Assembly: GCF_014217215.1 (NCBI RefSeq)
Contig: NZ_CP056080.1
Location: forward strand, 558,001 to 622,000
Length of the DNA: 64,000 nucleotides
Source: Rothia nasimurium
GTDB taxonomy: Bacteria > Actinomycetota > Actinomycetes > Actinomycetales > Micrococcaceae
Direction of reading: 5' to 3'
In this document: in pieces, positions 8,514 to 17,764 of the stretch
Layout of the letters: every line of letters begins with the position of its first letter
Position numbering within the stretch: position 1 is the stretch's first letter
The notes under the pieces: generated by a model
Database searches by the model: none
The model's input: only the letters and a program-made list of their open reading frames with translations
What the model was told of the DNA's origin: nothing
Position numbers and translations under genes: made by a program

Positions 8514-9482
8514 CTAGTCGTTTTTAATCTGGGGCAGCATACCGGTGTTGGTATCGGGGGAGGGCACCTCGGTGGACGGCATGCGGGTTCGTACCCTGCG
8601 CTGGGTGAGCAGGGAGTCAGTGATGAAGAAGGCCGCGGCGACCCACACCAGCATAAAACCTGCCCAGCGGCCTGCTGAGAGGTGTTCCTGGGTCACGAAC
8701 AGGGCAACGAGGAACTGAAGGGTGGGGCCAACGTACTGCACCATACCCAGCACAGAGAGCGGGACGCGGGCAGCGGCTCCTGCAAAGAGAAGCAGGGGCA
8801 CTGCCGTGAGCACACCGCTAGCTACTAGAATCCAGAAGTGAGCCGGGCCTTCTGTCAGCAGGGTAAGTTGACCGCTGCGAGCGAAGTGCCACATCAGTAC
8901 AGCTGCCAGAGGGGTTAGGAGCAGGGTCTCCATGGTCAAAGAGACCAGGGCGGGCACTGCCCCGATTCGTTTCTTGACCAGCCCGTAGAAACCGAAAGTA
9001 AAAGCCAGCCCCAAACCCAGCCAGGGGACTGAGCCGTAAAAGACCACCATCACCAGCACCGCGAGCGCAGCAACAGCGATACCGGCCCACTGGAGGGGGC
9101 GCAGGCGCTCACCCAGGAAGACGACGCCTAGGGCGACCGAGACAATAGGGTTGATGTAGTAGCCCAGGGAGGCTTCCATGACGTTGTTGCTGGTGGTGGC
9201 AATGACGTAGAGCAGCCAGTTGCCGAAGATGAGTAGGCTAGCAACTAGCAGAAGGCCGACCTGGCGCAGGTTGCCTAGCACCGCCACCAGGTTTTTGACC
9301 TGCCGGGTGAGCGGGAGCAGGGCTAAACAGAAGACCAGTGAAAAGAGCACCCGGCCCGCCACGATCTCTAGGGGAGTGGCTGGGGCGGTCAGCATGAAGT
9401 AGAGGGGGAAGAGCCCCCAGATCAGGTAGCAGAAAAAGGCGTAGAGGCCGCCTACTACCTGCTCATTTTTGGCTGTGCTCAC
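8514..9482 (-). CDS. rarD: RarD-like EamA-family transporter
   Basis: Ten-helix drug/metabolite-superfamily membrane protein. GGLYAFFCYLIWGLFPLYF near the N-terminus and the SLGYYINPIVSVALGVVFLGE block are typical of RarD (chloramphenicol-sensitive protein) homologues; the substrate of the family is unknown. Start set at GTG 9482 (VSTAKNEQVVGG) because GAGGAA lies 7 bases upstream; an in-frame ATG at 9551 would add 23 polar residues. Polar C-terminal tail of about 30 residues. Confidence 0.88.
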   Translation of the reverse strand: MSTAKNEQVVGGLYAFFCYLIWGLFPLYFMLTAPATPLEIVAGRVLFSLVFCLALLPLTRQVKNLVAVLGNLRQVGLLLVASLLIFGNWLLYVIATTSNNVMEASLGYYINPIVSVALGVVFLGERLRPLQWAGIAVAALAVLVMVVFYGSVPWLGLGLAFTFGFYGLVKKRIGAVPALVSLTMETLLLTPLAAVLMWHFARSGQLTLLTEGPAHFWILVASGVLTAVPLLLFAGAAARVPLSVLGMVQYVGPTLQFLVALFVTQEHLSAGRWAGFMLVWVAAAFFITDSLLTQRRVRTRMPSTEVPSPDTNTGMLPQIKND

Positions 9483-9634
9483 CGTTGCGTTCCTCGTGCT
9501 TCTCTCGGTGGTGTGTGGGTTCTGCGTTAGGTAGGGACTTATACCGCTCACGGGGAATGTGAGTCAGCGGCGCTACGAGAAAGTGGCTACCCGGTGCATA
9601 CCGGGTAGCCACTGACAGGTGCTCGGGATGAAGC

Positions 9635-11026
9635 CTAGAGGCCGAAGAAGCGGCTGAAGAAGCCCTTCTTTTCTTCCTTAGGCTTGGGCTTGGTTGCAGC
9701 TTCTGCGCGCTCAGCCTCAAGATCGGGTGCCTGACCAGCCAGGCGAATCTCTGAGGCGGGGCGGGCAGGCTCGTCAACCTGCTCGTAACCGGCAGGAGCC
9801 TGCTCGGTCTCAGCTTCTTCGATAACCTGCTCGGCGGCAATAGAGGCCGCTGCGGGCTCTTCTACCTGAGTAGGCTCATCGCGCACGATATCTTCATCGG
9901 CGATAGCGCTGGTGGTGACACGGCCGGGGCGGGCGTCCTCGGCAGGTTCGCGGTCGTAGGGCTGCTCGGCGTTGGGGTAGACGCGGTCGGTGGTGATGGT
10001 ACCTTCGACCTCTTCCTCATGGGCAGCCTCTTCGGCGCGTTCCTTCTCGAGACGCTCGGCCTCAGCCGCTTCAGCTGCGGCGCGCTCTTCAGCGGCAGCA
10101 ATGTCAGCCTCGCGAGCTTCGATGGCGGCCTGTTCAGCGGCCAGAGCTTCAGCCTCGGCTGCACGGGCGGCTTCGGCGCGGGCTTCGTCTTCGCGGGCAG
10201 CTTCTTCAGCCGCCAGGCGGTTAGCCTCTTCTCGGGCTGCGACCTGGGCAGCGGCCTCCTGAGCTGCTACAGCTTCGATGCCCTGACGCTCAGCAGCAAG
10301 CTGTTCGCGCAGGTCACGGGCAGTCTGCGCCAGGCGAGCTAGCTCGTCGGCACCGACCTGGGGCTCAGCAGCCTCGATACCAGAAATCTTGCCGTTATCG
10401 AACCAGAGGCGCAGGGCGCCGTCCGAGGCGGTGATGACGGCGGTTGCCTCGGTGTCCCAGGCAATGTGGGCGCCTCGCAGCTTGGCGTAGGAATCTACGG
10501 CGCGCAGGTGGTTCACGGCGGTGCCAGTCTGCAGGGCCTGCGCCATAACCTGGCCCATACGGTTGACGGTGGGAGCCTCAAGTTCAAGCTGGCTGCCATC
10601 GAGCAGAATCCAGGCACGGACGCCTGCCCCGGCAGTCACGGGGTAGTGGGCGTAGATGCCGGTCAGCGCCTTGGAGGCCAGGGTCAGTTTGCGGGCCAGA
10701 CCCGAGTCGAGGGGGAGCTCATCGGTGGTGAGCTCAGAGATGCTGTGCTTCGCTCCGCCTTCACGCGCCTGGATTGCTGCCGAAACGACGCGGTCGGGGA
10801 AGTGACCGAGCTCCTGCCACGACCAAATCCAGGAACCGCGGTTCTCGGATTCAGTACCCAGCAGGTAGGGGGTGAGGCTTACGGAAGCATCAGACTGGAG
10901 GGTGAATGACGGTGCAGAGAAATCCACCGTCCATTCTGCGCCGCCGCTGATTTCAGCAAGACGGGCCTGGTACTCGGTGGAGATAAAGATTGAATCGTCA
11001 ATCAGATCCTGCAGTGTAGTAGTCAT
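9635..11026 (-). CDS. DUF6882-like protein with long Ala/Glu coiled coil
   Basis: 463 residues from the ATG at 11026 (MTTTLQDLIDD). Residues 1-220 form a compact domain (WSWQELGHFPD, AWILLDGSQLELEAP) resembling the DUF6882 family; function unknown. Residues about 240-345 are an Ala/Glu/Arg-rich heptad-type helix expected to be a coiled coil, followed by an acidic disordered stretch and a basic-aromatic end KKGFFSRFFGL that could lie on a membrane. No signal peptide or membrane helix. Transcribed divergently from the SseB-like gene, sharing a 242-base intergenic region; the family name is from memory of the motif, so moderate confidence. Confidence 0.7.
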   Translation of the reverse strand: MTTTLQDLIDDSIFISTEYQARLAEISGGAEWTVDFSAPSFTLQSDASVSLTPYLLGTESENRGSWIWSWQELGHFPDRVVSAAIQAREGGAKHSISELTTDELPLDSGLARKLTLASKALTGIYAHYPVTAGAGVRAWILLDGSQLELEAPTVNRMGQVMAQALQTGTAVNHLRAVDSYAKLRGAHIAWDTEATAVITASDGALRLWFDNGKISGIEAAEPQVGADELARLAQTARDLREQLAAERQGIEAVAAQEAAAQVAAREEANRLAAEEAAREDEARAEAARAAEAEALAAEQAAIEAREADIAAAEERAAAEAAEAERLEKERAEEAAHEEEVEGTITTDRVYPNAEQPYDREPAEDARPGRVTTSAIADEDIVRDEPTQVEEPAAASIAAEQVIEEAETEQAPAGYEQVDEPARPASEIRLAGQAPDLEAERAEAATKPKPKEEKKGFFSRFFGL

Positions 11027-11268
11027 ACGGTCAAGGCTAGCAACTCTTATGGGGCTCCCGCACCTTTTTGCCGTGGTAAGAGCTTGAATTTCTGACATAT
11101 TCAGCACCCTCCTTGAAACTAGGGGAGAATCACTCAGGAAGAAGGCGGGTGTGCTCTGCCCCGAGGCGGGTAGTTTCTTGGTTTAATGGGGTAGATAACT
11201 CGCGCCCCTTGGCTTTACCTCCGGTAGCGCCGATAGGGCTTTGCTTCGCCCAAACCTTCAGGAACAGT

Positions 11269-12576
11269 ATGTCGCCTTCTTCGCCCCGTTATACCGAGAT
11301 TGAACGCCCCGCTATGGTGCAAGATGCCTTGAACGCTATTGGTAGCTGGATGCTGGGTACGGTCAAGGTTGAACCCGGCTGGAATGAGCTGGTACTCGAT
11401 ATCAAGCCCCTATCTGAAACTGTATTTGTGCGCATTACTGAATCACGCGATGAGCAGGACTATGTGGGCACTGTGGGTCCGGTGAAATCTAATAGCCCTG
11501 TGCTTCCCGCTATTGAGCAGCTGCAGCACGCCTCTTTTGTCGAGGGGGAGGGCACCTGGTTCACCGCATCTGTGGTGATTACCGCAAGCAACTGGCCTGA
11601 GCCCCAGTACCAGATTGGGGCGTCCTACGACCGTGCCCACGAGCCGGTGGACTGGAACGGCGAGGGCCGCCTGAGTGCCCACGATATCCGCGCCCACTTT
11701 GAACTTTTCCCCCGCAACCCCGAGCACGTGCCTGACTGGGCTGCGGTGCGTCTGGCAGGACGCCGGGGCGCAGGTTTCGCTGAAACCGGTGGGGAAGGCG
11801 CCCTGCCTGTAGGCCCCGTCAACCGATATCTGACTGAGGCCCTGGCGGGCTTCGCAACTGCCAGGAGCGAGCAGTCCTTAGCGAACGTCGTCCGCACCGC
11901 CCAGGGCGGCAATCTCATCATGGATATCTCCCAGAGCACGGTGACTCCTGAGGGTACCCCTCAGCTCAACTACCAGGTGCTGCGCCTCGCTAACGGAATG
12001 AGGGCACTGACCGCCTACTCAGCAACTGAACCTGCTAAAACCTACTCAGCTCAGGTGCTGAACGCCCCTCACCCCCGCCTGGTGGTAGAACACGCCATGA
12101 AGGTTTTCCTGCAGGTAGCCCACGATGAAACAATAGATGTGCTGGTGCTGGACCCCGGTAGTGAGCACGAGTGCTTTATTGAAAAAGCCCAGATCCAGTG
12201 GGTGATTGGGTCCCCGCATAACATGCCGGCCCAACGAGCTCTCGTTGAAGAAAATATGCATGATCTGCTGATGGCTCTCACAGCCCCTGCGTCTGTGCTC
12301 CTGCTGGGTGTACGTGCAGATGACCCGGTAGGCCACCCTGTCATGCTTAAGAAAGACGATGACAGCGAAGAAAACATCGCCTTAGTCTTTACAACGGCTG
12401 CTGAAGTTGCTGCTCTTGACCCGACCCTGGTGGTACGTAGCGCCCCGGCACTCGAGGCCCTCAAACTCTTTGCCGCTGGTGAAAGTAGCGCTGTACGCAT
12501 CAACGCCCTGGCACCCCACGCCACTCTCCCTATGGAACAGGTGCGCCAGCTCATTTCAGTAGTAGAATCTCAGTAA
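11269..12576 (+). CDS. Two-domain protein, SseB-like C-terminal part
   Basis: 435 residues from ATG 11269, chosen for AGGAA 4 bases upstream; the open frame to 11113 has no such site. Residues about 15-180 resemble small alpha/beta domains seen in YezG-type proteins (NAIGSWMLGTVKVEPGWNEL); residues about 290-435 look like an SseB N-terminal-type domain (VEENMHDLLMALTAPASVLLL). No signal peptide or helix for membrane insertion. Function unknown. Divergent from the coiled-coil gene at 9635-11026, which may be a partner. Confidence 0.65.
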   Translation: MSPSSPRYTEIERPAMVQDALNAIGSWMLGTVKVEPGWNELVLDIKPLSETVFVRITESRDEQDYVGTVGPVKSNSPVLPAIEQLQHASFVEGEGTWFTASVVITASNWPEPQYQIGASYDRAHEPVDWNGEGRLSAHDIRAHFELFPRNPEHVPDWAAVRLAGRRGAGFAETGGEGALPVGPVNRYLTEALAGFATARSEQSLANVVRTAQGGNLIMDISQSTVTPEGTPQLNYQVLRLANGMRALTAYSATEPAKTYSAQVLNAPHPRLVVEHAMKVFLQVAHDETIDVLVLDPGSEHECFIEKAQIQWVIGSPHNMPAQRALVEENMHDLLMALTAPASVLLLGVRADDPVGHPVMLKKDDDSEENIALVFTTAAEVAALDPTLVVRSAPALEALKLFAAGESSAVRINALAPHATLPMEQVRQLISVVESQ

Positions 12577-12607
12577 ACCCCCACCCCCTTACTTCAGGAG
12601 TTCCCCC

Positions 12608-15064
12608 ATGACAGGCGCCCTGCGCACGCTCGGCCTCACCGCGGCTCGTCATGCCCGAGCCACCATCGTGATATGGCTGGTACTTCTGATTCTTGCAGCC
12701 CTTGGGGCACTGACCCTAGCACGCGGTGCAACGGCTAACTACACCATGCCGGGGGCTTCTTTTGAAGCTGTGCGGGAAGACCTTCAAGCCAAGGTTCCCG
12801 ACAACGGTATCTCTAGCGGCTACGTGGTTCTTGAAGCCGACAACGGTTTCGATGACACCCAGAAGCAGGCAATCGCCCAGGCTGTTACTACGATCGACCA
12901 GCTGCCCGAGGTTGCTGGTTCCCTTGACCCCTTCATGGCAGCAGATGCGGTGACCCAGGCGTCCGTGCAACTTGAGGACGCTAAAACCCAGCTAGCCCAA
13001 GCCAAGGCGCAGGTCGATGAGGGGCAGGCCCAGCTAGATGCCGCTAAAGCAGCCCTACCTCAGGGGCTGAGCTCAGAGGAAATTGCGGCACTAGCCCCCG
13101 ACCTGGCGGCTCAAGAAACCGCCCTGGCGCAAGCCCGCACCACTCTGCGATCCAACCAGGATAAGGTCGATGCTGCCCAGCGCGAACTAGATGCGGCGGC
13201 AGACGCGAACATGGTGAGCGAAGACGGTACCGCTGCAATCGTCAATATCGCCTTCAACCAAGACACCAACTCCCTGCCCAGCTCGGTACGGGAAGAAGTC
13301 TTTAGCACCTTTGACACTCTCAAAGAGACCGGCCTGACCGTCAACTACAGCTACGAACTCGACCAGGACGTCAGCGACGTCTTCGGTATCTCAGAAATTA
13401 TTGGCCTGGTCGTAGCCTTTATCGTCCTGCTGATTACCCTGGGGGCGGTCGTAGCCGCCGGTCTACCCCTGGTGCTTGCCCTCATCGGGGCCGGGACCGC
13501 CGTTGCCCTGGTGTACACCAGTACTGCCTTCATCGGTATGACTGCCACCGACCCCGTCCTCGCCCTCATGCTGGGTCTTGGCGTCGGTATCGACTACGCC
13601 CTGCTGATCCTCTACCGCTTCCGCGAAGAACTGCGCGACGGAGAAGACGTGCTGGAGGCAGTAGGCACCGCTAACTCAACAGCAGGTCACTCCGTGCTCT
13701 TTGCCGGAATGACTAACATCATCGCGCTGTCTGCCCTTTGCCTGACAGGCCTGCCCTTCCTCGCCATCATGGGCTTCGCCGGTGCCTTTGCCGTAGCCCT
13801 CGTCGTGGCTTCCTCGCTCACCCTGGTGCCGGCCGTCCTGAGTCTGCTGGGCACCCGCGTCCTCACCCGCGCTCAACGGGAGGAACTGAAACAGCTCAAC
13901 CTGGCCCGCACCCAGGAAATCCAGGTACCCCGTAACCGCCGTGAAGCCTTCGCCGAAATCGAAGCTGCCTACAAGGGCTGGGGAGGCTTCGTGACCCGCC
14001 ACCCCATTGCTATGACCCTCGTTTCGGTAGCTGTGCTGGTACTGGCGATTATCCCCACCACCTCCCTCCGACTGGGCCTGCCCGACGGCTCATACCAGGC
14101 CACCGACTCAACCTCCTACCAGGTCTACCAGACCATCTCCGAAAAGTTTGGTGAAGGCGTCAACGGGCCTATCATCGCGGGTCTTACCCTCACCGTCCCC
14201 GGCGACGAAGCCCGCCTGCGCGACGTAGCCCTCGACGTGGCAGACCGCCTTAAAAACAATAAAATCGAAAGCGTCGCTATCGTCGCTACCAGTGACGACA
14301 ACGCCACCGCCATTTTGGCCTTCTTCCCCAGTGAAGGGCCCTCGGCAGACAGCACCCTCGCCACCGTTCATGCCATGAACGACAAACTGGAGGCCACCGA
14401 AAAAGCTACCGCAACCACCATCGGCCTGACCGGCTCCACCGTAGCCAACATCGAGATTTCAGAACGTATCTCAAGCTCTATCCCGCTCTACCTCGGGGTC
14501 GTGATTGCCCTTTGCCTGGTCCTGATGGCCTTTGTCTTCCGCTCCATTATCGTGCCGGTCACGGCCACTATCGGCTTCCTGCTGTCTACCCTGGCATCGT
14601 TCGGAGCCGTCGTCGCTGTTTACCAGTGGGGCTGGCTAGCTGACATCTTCGGCGTTACCCAGCCCGGGCCTATCCTGGCCTTCCTGCCCATCCTGCTCAT
14701 CGGCATCCTGTTTGGCCTCTCGGTCGACTACCAAATCTTCATCGTCTCGGGCATGCGCGACGCCCACCGCAAGGGCCACTCGGCAGGCGATGCTGTCGTA
14801 CTGGGCTACAAGCAAGGTGGCGCCGTTGTGACCGCCTGCGGCGTCATCATGGTCGCTGTTTTCGCCGGCTTCATCTTCTCCCACCTCACCGCAGTGCGCC
14901 CCATCGGCTTTGCCCTAGCCCTGGGCGTCGCCATGGATGCCTTCCTCATCCGCACCACCTTCATCCCCGCCACCATGTATATGCTGGGTGAAGCTGCCTG
15001 GTGGTGGCCCTTTGAAAAGAAAGAACGCGACGAAGAAGACACCCCCAAACACATCGCCGTCTAA
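12608..15064 (+). CDS. MMPL/RND-superfamily transporter
   Basis: 818-residue transporter made of two repeats, each with an external loop domain and a block of about five to six helices. The first loop domain contains a coiled-coil insert (residues about 115-200: repeated A-Q-A--A-L patterns, e.g. AQAKAQVDEGQAQLDAAK). Proton-relay type Asp in the fourth helix of repeat 1 (GLGVGIDYALLILYRFRE) and of repeat 2 (GLSVDYQIFIVSGMR). Family members move lipids, pigments or drugs; no partner gene tells which. AGGAG stands before the ATG. Confidence 0.9.
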   Translation: MTGALRTLGLTAARHARATIVIWLVLLILAALGALTLARGATANYTMPGASFEAVREDLQAKVPDNGISSGYVVLEADNGFDDTQKQAIAQAVTTIDQLPEVAGSLDPFMAADAVTQASVQLEDAKTQLAQAKAQVDEGQAQLDAAKAALPQGLSSEEIAALAPDLAAQETALAQARTTLRSNQDKVDAAQRELDAAADANMVSEDGTAAIVNIAFNQDTNSLPSSVREEVFSTFDTLKETGLTVNYSYELDQDVSDVFGISEIIGLVVAFIVLLITLGAVVAAGLPLVLALIGAGTAVALVYTSTAFIGMTATDPVLALMLGLGVGIDYALLILYRFREELRDGEDVLEAVGTANSTAGHSVLFAGMTNIIALSALCLTGLPFLAIMGFAGAFAVALVVASSLTLVPAVLSLLGTRVLTRAQREELKQLNLARTQEIQVPRNRREAFAEIEAAYKGWGGFVTRHPIAMTLVSVAVLVLAIIPTTSLRLGLPDGSYQATDSTSYQVYQTISEKFGEGVNGPIIAGLTLTVPGDEARLRDVALDVADRLKNNKIESVAIVATSDDNATAILAFFPSEGPSADSTLATVHAMNDKLEATEKATATTIGLTGSTVANIEISERISSSIPLYLGVVIALCLVLMAFVFRSIIVPVTATIGFLLSTLASFGAVVAVYQWGWLADIFGVTQPGPILAFLPILLIGILFGLSVDYQIFIVSGMRDAHRKGHSAGDAVVLGYKQGGAVVTACGVIMVAVFAGFIFSHLTAVRPIGFALALGVAMDAFLIRTTFIPATMYMLGEAAWWWPFEKKERDEEDTPKHIAV

Positions 15065-15120
15065 CGCCACACACCCTCACCCTGAGGGTCGTAAACCGGC
15101 CGCACCGTGTGCCGGACATG

Positions 15121-15171
15121 AAAAGCCGCCCCCGGCGTCCTTGAACATCAGGACGCCGGGGGCGGCTTTCT
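15121..15171. terminator. Bidirectional terminator MMPL / katA
   Basis: A 20-bp perfect stem (left arm 15122-15141, right arm 15150-15169) with 8-base loop between convergent genes; A-run at left, T at right. Confidence 0.9.
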
Positions 15172-15199
15172 TGCGAAAAGCTAGGCTTTACCGCAGACC

Positions 15200-16702
15200 T
15201 TAGGTGGTCTGGGGAGTGGACTCGTCGCTCTTCTCGTTGTTGTGCTTGTAGGCCTCACGCACACGGGCGCCCAGCTCTTCGTGGACTGAATCCCAGTACT
15301 TGAAGGCACGCTCACGAATCTCGTCAGAGACAACAGCACCAACGTGACCGGCGATGTTCTCGACCAGGCGAGCCTTAGCGGCATCGTCCATGACATCGGC
15401 GTAGAGGGTGCGGGCCTGGCCGAAGTCATCGTCCTCAGCGTGCAGGGTGGCAGCAGCACGAACCAGGGCGCCGTCAGCTTCCCAAGAGCCCTCACCGGCG
15501 CGGGCAGCGTCAGCGTGGGGGCCACCGAAGGTGTTGGGGGCGTAGACGGGGGTGTCGGGGCTGTTGAAGGTGTAGCGCATAGCGCCGTCCTGGCTGTAGT
15601 TGTTGACTTCAGCGTTCTTCGCGTAGTTGACGGGCAGGTCAGCGAAGTTGGTGCCCACACGGTAGCGGTGCGCATCGGGGTAGGAGAAGATACGGCCCAG
15701 CAGCATCTTGTCGGGGGACGCTGCGATACCCGGAACGAAGTTGGAGGGTGAGAAGGTAGCCTGCTCAATCTGAGCGAAGAAGTTCTCGGGGTTCTTGTTC
15801 AGGGTCATCTTACCCACCTTGATCAGGGGGTAGTCAGCGTGGGGCCAGACCTTGGTCAGGTCGAAGGGGTTGAAGCGGTAGGTCTTGGCGTCCTCGTAGG
15901 GCATGACCTGAACGTAGAGAGTCCATGAGGGGAACTCGCCACGCTCGATAGCCTCGTAGAGGTCCTGGCGGTGGTAGTCAGCGTTTTCGCCAGCGATACG
16001 CTCAGCGTCAGCACCGGTCAGGAAGTCGTTGCCCTGGTCGGTCTTGAAGTGGTACTTGACCCAGAAACGCTCACCTTCGGCGTTGATCCACTGGTAGGTG
16101 TGTGAACCGAAGCCGTCCATGTGGCGCAGGGTAGCGGGGATGCCGCGGTCACCCATGAGCCAGGTTACCTGGTGCGCTGACTCGGTGCGCAGGCTCCAGA
16201 AGTCCCACTGCATGTCGTTGTTGCGTAGGCCATTGCCGGGCAGACGCTTCTGGGAGTGGATGAAGTCGGGGAACTTGATGGCGTCGCGGATGAAGAAGAT
16301 GGGGGTGTTGTTGCCGACCAGGTCGTAGTTACCCTCGGTGGTGTAGAACTTGATGGCAAAACCGCGGGGGTCGCGCCAGGTGTCGGGTGAACCCTGCTCA
16401 CCGGCAACGGTGGAGAAACGAATCAGCATCTCGGTGGATACACCGGGCTGGAAGAGAGCTGCGCGGGTGTACTTGGAGACATCTTCGGTGGTCTCAAAGA
16501 CACCGAAGGCGCCAGTGCCCTTAGCGTGTACGACACGCTCGGGGACGCGCTCGCGGTTGAACTGGGCGAGCTTTTCGACGGTGTAGGCGTCGTGCAGGAC
16601 GATGGGGCCGTCGGCACCTACGGTCAGGGAGTCGTTGTCTGAGGCAACGGGGGCACCCTGGGCGGTGGTGGTAAATGAACCGGTCTTAATCGGGTTGTTC
16701 AT
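15200..16702 (-). CDS. katA: KatA, monofunctional heme catalase
   Basis: Breaks down hydrogen peroxide in the cytoplasm. 500 residues, small-subunit catalase length. Catalytic His59 lies in RVVHAKG, the distal Asn in VGNNTPIFF (131-132), and the proximal Tyr in [11 protein letters not shown] near residue 345. The ATG at 16702 follows AGGAAAA. The Fur-family gene lies 86 bases upstream on the same strand, so both are probably read from the promoter at 17341-17375 and induced by peroxide. Confidence 0.97.
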   Translation of the reverse strand: MNNPIKTGSFTTTAQGAPVASDNDSLTVGADGPIVLHDAYTVEKLAQFNRERVPERVVHAKGTGAFGVFETTEDVSKYTRAALFQPGVSTEMLIRFSTVAGEQGSPDTWRDPRGFAIKFYTTEGNYDLVGNNTPIFFIRDAIKFPDFIHSQKRLPGNGLRNNDMQWDFWSLRTESAHQVTWLMGDRGIPATLRHMDGFGSHTYQWINAEGERFWVKYHFKTDQGNDFLTGADAERIAGENADYHRQDLYEAIERGEFPSWTLYVQVMPYEDAKTYRFNPFDLTKVWPHADYPLIKVGKMTLNKNPENFFAQIEQATFSPSNFVPGIAASPDKMLLGRIFSYPDAHRYRVGTNFADLPVNYAKNAEVNNYSQDGAMRYTFNSPDTPVYAPNTFGGPHADAARAGEGSWEADGALVRAAATLHAEDDDFGQARTLYADVMDDAAKARLVENIAGHVGAVVSDEIRERAFKYWDSVHEELGARVREAYKHNNEKSDESTPQTT

Positions 16703-16788
16703 TTTTCCTACTTTCCTGTGTGGGGTTGTTTTCTGTCTGTCTCTAGGGGCGGTTCTAGTAGGCAGGCAGAGGGTAATGACGCTCTGCT

Positions 16789-17340
16789 CTAGCTGGCCAG
16801 TGCCTGGTTGGCAGCTGCCTGCTGGGCGAGGGCCACTTCTTTTTCATCGGCGTTTTGGCAGTCGGCGCAGATGCCTCGGTAGAGTACATCGGCGCTGAGA
16901 AGTGCCATGCCATGAAAATCGCTGGGGGTTAGGCAGGGGGCGGCCCCGATGGCGCAGTCCACGTCTTCGACCTTGCCGCAGCGGATGCAGTAGGCGTGGT
17001 GGTGGTTGTCGCCGGTGCGGGTCTCGTAGAGCCCTGCTGACCCCGGTGGTTCGAACTTGCGGAGCATGTTGATGTCGGTGAGGTCGGCAAGGACGACGTA
17101 CACCGACTGTACGGTGATGCCCGGCAGTTCCTGGCGGACGGCGGTAACAATGGTGTCTGCGGTGGAGTGGGGGTTATCGTGCACAGCGGCAAGTACGGCT
17201 AGGCGCTGCTTGGTAACGCGGCGTCCCTTGGCTCGGAGCTGGGCCGACCAGGCTTCTTGGTAAGCACTAGCAGGGGGCTCGGTGCTGCCGGGGATGTGGC
17301 TGCAGCCGTTGGCTCCGAGGGTGCTCGTTGTTGACATCAT
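16789..17340 (-). CDS. Fur-family (PerR/FurA-like) repressor of catalase
   Basis: 183-residue metalloregulator: winged helix ([24 protein letters not shown], about 42-65 split over the DNA-binding part), then metal-binding [11 protein letters not shown] and GICADC, giving two CxxC pairs for a structural Zn. Context upstream of katA matches the FurA/CatR peroxide regulators of actinobacteria. Two ATG codons in a row at the start; the first is predicted to be the transcription start itself (leaderless). Whether it senses Fe/peroxide rather than other metals is inferred from katA. Confidence 0.9.
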   Translation of the reverse strand: MMSTTSTLGANGCSHIPGSTEPPASAYQEAWSAQLRAKGRRVTKQRLAVLAAVHDNPHSTADTIVTAVRQELPGITVQSVYVVLADLTDINMLRKFEPPGSAGLYETRTGDNHHHAYCIRCGKVEDVDCAIGAAPCLTPSDFHGMALLSADVLYRGICADCQNADEKEVALAQQAAANQALAS

Positions 17341-17375
17341 GTCACCATAATATCATTATTCTGAGTCTCTCACAA
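17341..17375 (-). promoter_or_regulatory. furA-katA promoter, predicted leaderless, with overlapping palindrome
   Basis: On the minus strand TTGTGA (17370-17375) and TATTAT (17347-17352) are exactly 17 bases apart, and the -10 ends 7 bases before the ATG at 17340, so the transcript should start at the initiation codon. ATAAT-ATC-ATTAT (17347-17359) is a palindrome over the -10 box and a natural operator for the Fur-type protein itself. Confidence 0.75.
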
Positions 17376-17524
17376 TAAGGTGAGGTTGGGGATTGCCTCA
17401 GGGTTGGCTGGGCTTGCCCCTCGTTGAGGGTGCCCAGTTGGTGCACCCAGCCCGTCCTGTTTCGGGCGCTGTTTGCCCGCGTCCTTGCCACTCGTTGGGC
17501 TGTAGCGCCGCTTCATTCCTCCAA

Positions 17525-17626
17525 AATCTAAAAAGTTTTTAAAAATTTTGCTTTGTAAAAAGGCTTGTCAGCGGCGTATTTAAGGGTTGGCGAAAAAGTT
17601 TTTTAAAAAAACTTCCTGTTTTCGCG
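17525..17626. other. AT-rich palindromic tract
   Basis: Strongly AT-rich compared with its surroundings. Contains AAGTTTTTTAAAAAAACTT (17596-17614), a near-perfect palindrome flanked by CGAAAA and TTTTCG, and a second A/T run at 17528-17550. A -35/-10-like pair TTGTAA...TATTTA (18-base spacer, about 17557-17586) is possible. Could be a promoter region or a binding site for a nucleoid protein. Confidence 0.4.
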
Positions 17627-17764
17627 TTATGAAACGGGCCCCAGCCACTCTTTATCTATGACAGCGAAAAACTGTCGAGTGTGCCTACCGGTTTCATGAT
17701 CGCCTGGTAGCGCACCACCCCAATTTGCTATGGGAAGCAGAGCGGGGAACAAGGGAATAAAACG

